Shown one piece after another: positions 13,707 to 18,519 of a stretch of 18,519 nt of DNA. Position 1 is the stretch's first letter; every line of letters begins with the position of its first letter. Source of the DNA: Chloroflexota bacterium (lineage in GTDB: Bacteria > Chloroflexota > Anaerolineae > Anaerolineales > UBA4823); assembly GCA_012798185.1 (NCBI GenBank), contig JAAZNS010000084.1:1-18519 (forward strand), written 5' to 3'. Below the pieces are notes generated by a model, which saw only the letters and a list, made by a program, of their open reading frames with translations, had not been told where the DNA came from and made no database searches. A program made the position numbers and the translations under genes.

Positions 13707-14741
13707 ATGGTTGTTACTAAATCCCCTGAAATATTATTTTTAAAACAAGAAGATGTGATAGCAGCCGGTGTGCTGGATATGAAAAAGACCATCGAAGATG
13801 TGGAAACGGTATTTAAAATGTATGCTGCAGGTGAAATTCAGCAGCCGGTAAAAACGTTGATGGAATTTCCCGATCCGGTCACCAAAGACCGGGGCAGGCT
13901 GGTGGTATCTATGCCGGTTTACCTGGGCGGCAAGATAAACAGAGCCGGTGTGAAATGGGCTGCCGAATCGCTTGAGAACCAGCGCACCGGTCAGCTGCCT
14001 TACGGCATCGATGTGGTTATTTTGCACGATTTGGATGCCGCTCATCCGGTAGCCATCATGGACGGCACGTTAATTACTGCCATGCGCACTTCGGCTGCCT
14101 CGGGGGTGGCGGCAAAATACCTGGCAAACCCCGATTCGAAAATTGCCGGTATGGTAGGCGCAGGTGTAATTGGCCGTACGGCGATCCAAACTTATCTTGA
14201 GATCTTCCCAAAATTGGAAGAAGTGCGCATGTACGATTTAAACCGAAGTAAAAGCGAAGGGCTGGCTCAGGAGTTCCGCGACCGCATTGAGGTCCGCGTG
14301 GTGGATGATGCTCGCCAGGCAGTGGAAGGCGCTGATGTGATTGCCACCCAAACTACCACCCGCAAGCACTTTTTACAAAAAGAATGGATGAAGAGTTCCA
14401 ATTTTTACGCACAAATGGGCACCAACGAAGCTGAAGAAGCTGAAATCTTGGAAGCCGATGTACTGGTAGTAGATGATTGGGGTGCCATCAGCCACTATAC
14501 ACCGGGTTATTTCGCTCAGCTGGTCAATGCGGGCAAGCTCGATGCAAGCCGAATTTTAGAGCTTAAAAACATCGTTAGCGGTAAAACAATTGGGCGAACT
14601 AATCCTGCGCAGCATATTTTGTTCAAGTCCATGGGCATGGGCAGCGAAGATATTATTGTTGCTGAGCGCATTTTTCAAAATGCAAAAGCCATGGGCATCG
14701 GTCAAAAATTGAAATTGTGGGATAATCCCTTATGGTTATAG
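13707..14741 (+). CDS. Ornithine cyclodeaminase / mu-crystallin family protein
   Basis: 344 residues, family-typical length, with TGGAG at 13696-13700 six bases before the ATG. The NAD(P)-binding loop 'VGAGVIGRTAI' (150-160) is followed by the acidic strand-2 end Asp177 ('MYDLNR'). 'VKWAAE' (82-87) supplies the active-site Lys83 and 'MRTSAASGVAAKYL' (126-139) the substrate-carboxylate arginine. Family members include ornithine and lysine cyclodeaminases, archaeal alanine dehydrogenase and imino-acid reductases. The usual 'GxDxPGKxEL' segment carrying the catalytic Asp is here 'MGTNEAEEAEI' (237-247), with Asn240 near the Asp position, so true cyclodeaminase activity is doubtful and a dehydrogenase/reductase role is possible. 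It lies between transporter genes, which implies action on the imported amino acid. Confidence 0.82.
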   Translation: MVVTKSPEILFLKQEDVIAAGVLDMKKTIEDVETVFKMYAAGEIQQPVKTLMEFPDPVTKDRGRLVVSMPVYLGGKINRAGVKWAAESLENQRTGQLPYGIDVVILHDLDAAHPVAIMDGTLITAMRTSAASGVAAKYLANPDSKIAGMVGAGVIGRTAIQTYLEIFPKLEEVRMYDLNRSKSEGLAQEFRDRIEVRVVDDARQAVEGADVIATQTTTRKHFLQKEWMKSSNFYAQMGTNEAEEAEILEADVLVVDDWGAISHYTPGYFAQLVNAGKLDASRILELKNIVSGKTIGRTNPAQHILFKSMGMGSEDIIVAERIFQNAKAMGIGQKLKLWDNPLWL

Positions 14742-14786
14742 GTTTAGATTAATGTGGTTGCTTCGCTTCGCACCTGTGGAACTATC

Positions 14787-14858
14787 CTTCTGAGGGAGCT
14801 GCCAGGGCGGCTGAAGAATCTTTAAGATTACTGGAGAGATTCTTCGCTGCGCTCAGAA
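14787..14858. repeat. Nested inverted repeat (REP/MITE-like) before the first permease gene
   Basis: GAAGAATCT (14813-14821) and AGATTCTTC (14837-14845) form a perfect 9-bp inverted repeat, flanked outside by TTCTGAG (14788-14794) and CTCAGAA (14852-14858). The right arm, AGATTCTTCGCTGCGCTCAG, continues into AATGACA and resembles a non-coding repeat I recall as frequent in many bacterial genomes. A second partial match ends in GCAATGACAAAAAA near 14905-14930. Confidence 0.55.
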
Positions 14859-14867
14859 TGACAAAGG

Positions 14868-14898
14868 AAGCGTGTTCTTTTTGAAAAGAAGAGCGCTT
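14868..14898 (+). other. Stem-loop upstream of the first permease gene
   Basis: AAGCG (14868-14872) pairs with CGCTT (14894-14898), and TTCTTTT (14875-14881) with AAAAGAA (14884-14890) around a 2-base loop, with a small internal loop between. It ends 54 bases before the permease ATG and could act as an attenuator or mRNA processing element. Confidence 0.35.
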
Positions 14899-14952
14899 GA
14901 GTGCTATTGGCTTACTCGCAATGACAAAAAAGAATTCACACTTGAATAACGC

Positions 14953-15597
14953 ATGACAGAGATTTTCAGCGGACTCATTCCATATATCCTCACTGGTTTG
15001 CAGGTTACCCTGGAAGTGACTGTTCTGGCTTTAGGAATGGGATTCCTTATTGGATTAGCCTTGGCATTGCTGCGAGTTTATGGCGGCAAAGCATCTTCCT
15101 CAATCATAGCGGTGGTTACCATGGTCATTAGGGCGCTGCCTCATATCTTATTGCTGCTATTGGCATACTTTGCCATCGCTGCAGTGGTGAACCTGACACC
15201 TTTTTGGGCTGGCTCTCTTTCGCTGGCAATCATCAGCAGCGCTTATCAATGTGAAATCTTACGCGGTGCTTTACTATCTGTGGGTGCTGGTCAAATGATG
15301 GCAGCTCGCACGTTGGGTATGACCCGCCTGCAGGCAATTCGTCATATCATTCTGCCCCAGGCACTCCGCCAGGCTATTCCTGCCTGGTCGAATGAGGCAG
15401 CAATCGTTGTTAAAGATTCTTCGCTGGTATATGTTTTAGGTGTACCAGAAATCTTACGCAAAGCTCAATATTACAGCGCCCGCACTTACCAACCATTCAC
15501 CGCGTTTATTGCTGTGGCGGTGGTGTATTTTTTGTTGACTTTTCTCACCAACCGCGGTTTATCTGCTTTGGAACGGAAATTGCGGACGCCCGGGTAA
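14953..15597 (+). CDS. Polar amino acid ABC transporter permease (first)
   Basis: 214 residues of the His/Glu/Gln/Arg/opine permease family, an inner-membrane channel subunit. Hydrophobic segments lie at about 8-41, 50-80, 85-97 and 180-203. The cytoplasmic EAA loop, 'AARTLGMTRLQAIRHIILPQ' starting at residue 117, contacts the ATPase. Where most members, including the second permease here, carry 'RGTPxLVQ', this one has 'IRALPHILLLLL' (59-70), a notable departure. No clear Shine-Dalgarno precedes the ATG. It probably forms a heterodimer with the product of 16472-17149. A 14-bp hairpin separates it from the ATPase gene, which could set different mRNA levels. Confidence 0.9.
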   Translation: MTEIFSGLIPYILTGLQVTLEVTVLALGMGFLIGLALALLRVYGGKASSSIIAVVTMVIRALPHILLLLLAYFAIAAVVNLTPFWAGSLSLAIISSAYQCEILRGALLSVGAGQMMAARTLGMTRLQAIRHIILPQALRQAIPAWSNEAAIVVKDSSLVYVLGVPEILRKAQYYSARTYQPFTAFIAVAVVYFLLTFLTNRGLSALERKLRTPG

Positions 15598-15605
15598 TGA
15601 GGTTT

Positions 15606-15637
15606 TTGTTGGGGCGATTCACAAATTGCCCCAACAA
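15606..15637. repeat. Strong intercistronic palindromic hairpin
   Basis: TTGTTGGGGC (15606-15615) and GCCCCAACAA (15628-15637) pair perfectly, and four more inner pairs (one G-U) give a 14-bp stem with a 4-base loop. No U-tract follows. It resembles the short 'GGGGCGATTC...GCCCC' palindromic repeat that, from memory, is scattered in Chloroflexota and other genomes. Between cistrons it would stabilise the upstream mRNA or attenuate the downstream genes. Confidence 0.6.
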
Positions 15638-15656
15638 GCGAAAAAAGGAATACTAA

Positions 15657-16415
15657 ATGGTTGAACCCATCATCCGACTTGATAATATCCACAAATCTTA
15701 TGGTAAGGACGATATATTAAAGGGGATTTCCCTAGAAATCATGGAAGGGGAAGTTGTGGTCATCATCGGTCCCAGCGGCACCGGCAAGAGCACCTTGCTG
15801 CGCTGCATCAACCAGCTCACAGTCCCAAATTCTGGCAGGGTGTGGGTGGATGGCGTGGAATTGACCGACCCCAAGGTGGATATCAATAAGGCGCGCCGTC
15901 ATATCGGCTTCGTTTTTCAAGATGTCAACCTGTTCAACCATTTGAATGCTTTAAATAATATCAGCATCGGGTTGAAACTGGTGCTGGGCATGCCTGCACC
16001 AAACGCTAAAGAAAAAGCGCTGCTAGAGCTAAAGCGGGTAGGTTTAGAACAAAAAGCCGATTTGTACCCGGGTCAGCTTTCCGGCGGGCAAAAGCAGCGG
16101 GTTGCCATCGCACGTGCTTTAGCGATGGACCCCCGGGTAATGCTCTTCGATGAGCCAACCTCTGCCCTTGACCCAGAACTGATCGGTGAGGTGTTGGAGG
16201 TAATGAAGAAATTGGCGCGGGAAGGGATGACCATGGTCTGTGTTACGCACGAAATGGGTTTTGCCCGCGAGGTTGCCTCGCGGATTATCTTTATGGAACA
16301 CGGCGTGGTGGTGGAAGAAGGATCGCCGGAGCAAATGTTTGCCAATCCGCAGTTCAACCGCACGCGTGAATTTTTAGGAAAGATTAGTGAATTGTATGGC
16401 AAACACACAGAATAA
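15657..16415 (+). CDS. Polar amino acid ABC transporter ATP-binding protein
   Basis: 252 residues, GlnQ/HisP type. All ATPase motifs are intact: Walker A 'GPSGTGKST' (38-46), Q-loop Gln88 in 'FVFQDVNLFNHL', signature 'LSGGQKQR' (141-148), Walker B 'VMLFDEPTSALDPE' (161-174) and switch His198 in 'CVTHEMGFA'. The dimer powers amino acid import through the two permeases on either side. AAGGAA (15645-15650) is six bases before the ATG. The next permease gene begins 56 bases after its stop. Nothing unusual in sequence. Confidence 0.95.
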   Translation: MVEPIIRLDNIHKSYGKDDILKGISLEIMEGEVVVIIGPSGTGKSTLLRCINQLTVPNSGRVWVDGVELTDPKVDINKARRHIGFVFQDVNLFNHLNALNNISIGLKLVLGMPAPNAKEKALLELKRVGLEQKADLYPGQLSGGQKQRVAIARALAMDPRVMLFDEPTSALDPELIGEVLEVMKKLAREGMTMVCVTHEMGFAREVASRIIFMEHGVVVEEGSPEQMFANPQFNRTREFLGKISELYGKHTE

Positions 16416-16471
16416 TAACCGGTATGCCCGATAGCTGTCGTTCAAGCGGAGGCATAGACTAGGGATAAACG

Positions 16472-17149
16472 ATGACCTATCTAACTTTCCTGGAAATAGC
16501 TCTCCCTGAATTGTGGGAAGGTACACTGATTACCCTGCAGATAACCTTGATCACTTTGATCATCGGGTTTGTCATCGGATTTCCTGCCGCGCTGGCGCGA
16601 ATCTATGGGGGAAAAGCACTAGGGGCAATTTCTACAGCCTACACGGAGGTTTTACGCGGCACACCTGTTCTGGTGCAATTATTTATTATTTACTATGGCT
16701 TACCGCAATTTGGGGTCACATTACCGGCTTTTTCCGCTGCCTATATTGCTTTGGGTTTAAACAGCGGTGCATACCAGGCGGAGTATTTCCGCGGCGCTAT
16801 CCAGGCGATCAGCAGCGGGCAGATGCTGGCAGCCCAATCACTGGGAATGAATAAACTGAAAGCGATTATCCACATCATCATTCCTCAGGCGTTCCGATTG
16901 GCGCTGCCCGCCTGGGCGAACGAGGTGGTATCGATGGTGAAGGTGACATCCATTGTATATCTCACCGCTGTGCCCGACCTGATGACCAAAGCCAAGATGC
17001 TCTCTTCGAAATACTTCAACCCCATCGAAACCTACCTGACCGCAGCGGTTTTTTATTTGGTCATTATTGGAATCTTGACCGTGGTTTTGAGCTATATCGA
17101 AAAAACCACCCGCATTCCAGGGCTGGAGATGGAAGCTGAAGCCAGATAA
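16472..17149 (+). CDS. Polar amino acid ABC transporter permease (second)
   Basis: 225 residues, His/Glu/Gln/Arg/opine permease family. The N-terminal amphipathic helix, 'LRGTPVLVQLFIIYYGLPQF' (61-80), 'LNSGAYQAEYFRGAI' (96-110) and the EAA loop 'LAAQSLGMNKLKAIIHIIIP' (119-138) are all canonical, unlike the first permease. AGGG about eight bases before the ATG is the ribosome binding site. It is the last gene of the transporter cluster; no clear terminator follows, and the hydrogenase gene 330 bases downstream has its own promoter. Confidence 0.93.
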   Translation: MTYLTFLEIALPELWEGTLITLQITLITLIIGFVIGFPAALARIYGGKALGAISTAYTEVLRGTPVLVQLFIIYYGLPQFGVTLPAFSAAYIALGLNSGAYQAEYFRGAIQAISSGQMLAAQSLGMNKLKAIIHIIIPQAFRLALPAWANEVVSMVKVTSIVYLTAVPDLMTKAKMLSSKYFNPIETYLTAAVFYLVIIGILTVVLSYIEKTTRIPGLEMEAEAR

Positions 17150-17285
17150 GGGGTTATTTCAAACATCATCATCGGAGATTGAGGGGGTATTTAATTGAAT
17201 AAGCTCAAAGTCATATTTATATAATGGCGTAGATTTGAAATCAATCATCTATAGATATAGTTCGCAATCTCTATCTGCTATAAAA

Positions 17286-17313
17286 TTGACAGAGACAAAG
17301 AAATGCATATAAT
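17286..17313 (+). promoter_or_regulatory. Perfect-hexamer sigma-70 promoter for the hydrogenase gene
   Basis: TTGACA (17286-17291), 16-bp spacer, TATAAT (17308-17313). Transcription should begin near 17320, giving a leader of about 160 bases before the ATG at 17480. Confidence 0.7.
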
Positions 17314-17339
17314 TGCAAATGCAAATAATTGCAATTATT
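17309..17339. promoter_or_regulatory. Operator-like palindrome and direct repeat at the hydrogenase start site
   Basis: AATAATTG-CAATTATT (17324-17339) is a perfect 16-bp palindrome just after the predicted transcription start. ATAATTGCAA occurs twice, at 17309-17318 (over the -10 box) and 17325-17334, 16 bases apart. A dimeric repressor bound here would block initiation. It does not match the Rex consensus (TTGTGAA-N4-TTCACAA) that I know. The regulator is unknown. Confidence 0.5.
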
Positions 17340-17479
17340 CGATCAATTAATTTAATTTATTTTTTATGTATACAATGAAGCAAACCCAATTAATAAAAAT
17401 AATAGGCAGCAACAAAACAGAAATTTTTCCATCAATTTCAAAATCGGAATAACACAAACAGTACATAAGGAGCATGTTC

Positions 17480-18519
17480 ATGTGGGTAACTATTAATCAA
17501 CAACGAATCGAAGTAACGCAGCCTTTAACCATATACGATATTATCCAAAAAGCTGGCGAAACGATTTTTGAACCCGAATTGGGGTCGATAAAAGAATGTA
17601 TTCACAATCATCATTGTCCGCAAATGGGATTGGTAGAATGCAATAACCAATTAGTAACGCTTCCGGCTCTCAAACGGAGAATGGCGCAAGAGGGCATGGT
17701 GATAGAAACACGCTCAGAAAAAGTATTACAAACTCTCGCAGATCGGGGTAAGCTTTTAAGGGAACAGCATGAATGTTCTTTTATCCGTGAATGGCAGCGA
17801 GTTGTGGCGGTGGAAGCAGAAAGCACTGGCTATATCAACCTTGAAGAATGGGATAAATTTTCATTTCCACTGCGCAGCTCTGACCCTTCAATTGTGCATG
17901 ATCCAAATAAATGTGTGCGCTGCAAGGCATGTATCGAAGTTTGCCGTGATCAGCAAGAGGTGGGAGCACTAAGTTTTGATGAAAAAGAAGGCGTCATCAT
18001 CGATGAAAATCTTTGCGTACGTTGTGGGCAATGTATTCATCATTGTCCGATGGGGGCAATGGGAGGAAATAAAGCTATCGTCGAATTTTTGGGTTGCGAA
18101 AACTGTGCTTTTTCAAAACCTATTGGCGCCATGCACGAAGTGGATGATACCGAAAAAGCCAGAGCCTTGCTCGAAGATCATGAAAATTATTGTGTTGCGC
18201 AGTATGCTCCTTCCATTCGCGCTAGCCTGGGTGAAGAATTTGGAATCCCAGATGGTGAGTTGGTTACAGGAAAGATTTACTCTGCTTTGAGAAAATTGGG
18301 TTTTAAAAAAGTTTGGGACACTAATTTTGCAGCCGATTTGACTATCATGGAAGAAGGTTCGGAGCTTATCAGCCGTATACAAACCGGTGGATGTTTACCG
18401 CAATTTACCTCTTGCTGCCCGGGTTGGATTCGCTTTGCCGAAACTTTCTACCCAGATCTTTTACCTCATATCTCTTCAGCGAAAAGTCCACAGCAGATGT
18501 TTGCTGCCATCGCAAAAAC
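17480..18519 (+). CDS. [FeFe] hydrogenase catalytic subunit, N-terminal 346 codons (runs off the window)
   Basis: AAGGAG (17467-17472) fixes the start at ATG 17480; an ATG at 17474 is too close. Two [4Fe-4S] ferredoxin motifs, CVRCKACIEVC (145-155) and CVRCGQCIHHC (179-189), feed the H-domain: 'APSIRASLGEEFG', then 'TIMEEGSELISR' and 'FTSCCPGW' (309-316). By alignment from memory with Clostridium CpI, Cys312 is the proton-transfer cysteine, Cys313 an H-cluster ligand, and Glu292, Glu295, Arg299 and Ser332 the proton path, all kept; the MPC and C-terminal motifs lie beyond the window. It should reduce protons or oxidise H2. Residues 1-110 keep the length of the ferredoxin-like and His-Cys cluster domains but have lost most ligands, and a CxxC (206-209) insertion precedes the H-domain. 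A bifurcating (HydABC) or NADH-linked complex cannot be judged without the downstream genes. Confidence 0.9.
   Translation, partial: MWVTINQQRIEVTQPLTIYDIIQKAGETIFEPELGSIKECIHNHHCPQMGLVECNNQLVTLPALKRRMAQEGMVIETRSEKVLQTLADRGKLLREQHECSFIREWQRVVAVEAESTGYINLEEWDKFSFPLRSSDPSIVHDPNKCVRCKACIEVCRDQQEVGALSFDEKEGVIIDENLCVRCGQCIHHCPMGAMGGNKAIVEFLGCENCAFSKPIGAMHEVDDTEKARALLEDHENYCVAQYAPSIRASLGEEFGIPDGELVTGKIYSALRKLGFKKVWDTNFAADLTIMEEGSELISRIQTGGCLPQFTSCCPGWIRFAETFYPDLLPHISSAKSPQQMFAAIAK

Larger units (their letters stand above)
17150..17479. other. AT-rich regulatory gap before the hydrogenase gene
   Basis: No gene is seen. The left half (17150-17285) has no recognised element and no clear terminator for the transporter operon. 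The right half holds a strong promoter, a palindrome and a leader of about 160 bases for the hydrogenase gene. Confidence 0.6.

Noticed and set aside
1..18519. CRISPR arrays, tRNA, rRNA and intact insertion sequences
   Set aside because: No regularly spaced direct repeats, no tRNA cloverleaf candidates and no transposase reading frame were found by eye.

Overview
The window reads as a chromosomal segment of an anaerobic Chloroflexota bacterium, most likely class Anaerolineae. This is inferred from several signs: a SARP/BTAD-type regulator with TPR repeats, SBBP-repeat surface proteins ending in a basic 'LPxIxR/K' tail, an EHAT-motif membrane protein next to holA, a small conserved 93-residue protein, and an [FeFe] hydrogenase. 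GC is moderate with AT-rich gaps. No rRNA, tRNA, intact insertion sequence or CRISPR array was seen.

Layout. (1) 1-2213, minus strand: a putative secreted or membrane-anchored glycoside hydrolase of PslG/GH39 type, then the N-terminal 201 codons of a family-4 glycosyltransferase cut by the window edge; probably the end of an exopolysaccharide locus. (2) 2502-4508, plus: a hemolysin III/PAQR membrane protein, a class I SAM methyltransferase and a GNAT acetyltransferase. (3) 4956-6491, plus: an EHAT-motif membrane protein coupled to holA (DNA polymerase III delta). (4) 6724-10573: a decayed block. A TPR-wHTH-BTAD regulator is split by one in-frame TGA. Just downstream are two perfect 11-bp tandem repeats of the kind SARPs bind, then fragments of secreted proteins (a lectin-like fragment, a C-terminal fragment, and a frameshifted, internally deleted SBBP-repeat protein). 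(5) 10734-11015, minus: a 93-residue conserved protein. Its promoter has perfect sigma-70 hexamers, and the 17-bp spacer carries a GAAC-N4-GTTC palindrome, the core of the Gram-positive-type LexA box. (6) 11259-17149, plus: a class III aminotransferase, then a polar amino acid ABC transporter (lipoprotein, two permeases, ATPase) with an ornithine cyclodeaminase-family gene inside it. (7) 17480 to the end, plus: the first 346 codons of an [FeFe] hydrogenase behind a perfect-hexamer promoter and a 16-bp palindrome.

How the genes may work together: the transporter, aminotransferase and cyclodeaminase-like protein fit uptake and catabolism of an amino acid, perhaps a basic one. The hydrogenase could dispose of fermentation electrons as H2. 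These links are inferred from gene order. The best candidates for something new are the hydrogenase, whose N-terminal Fe-S domains have lost most cysteine ligands while an extra CxxC segment was gained, and the possible SOS control of the 93-residue protein.
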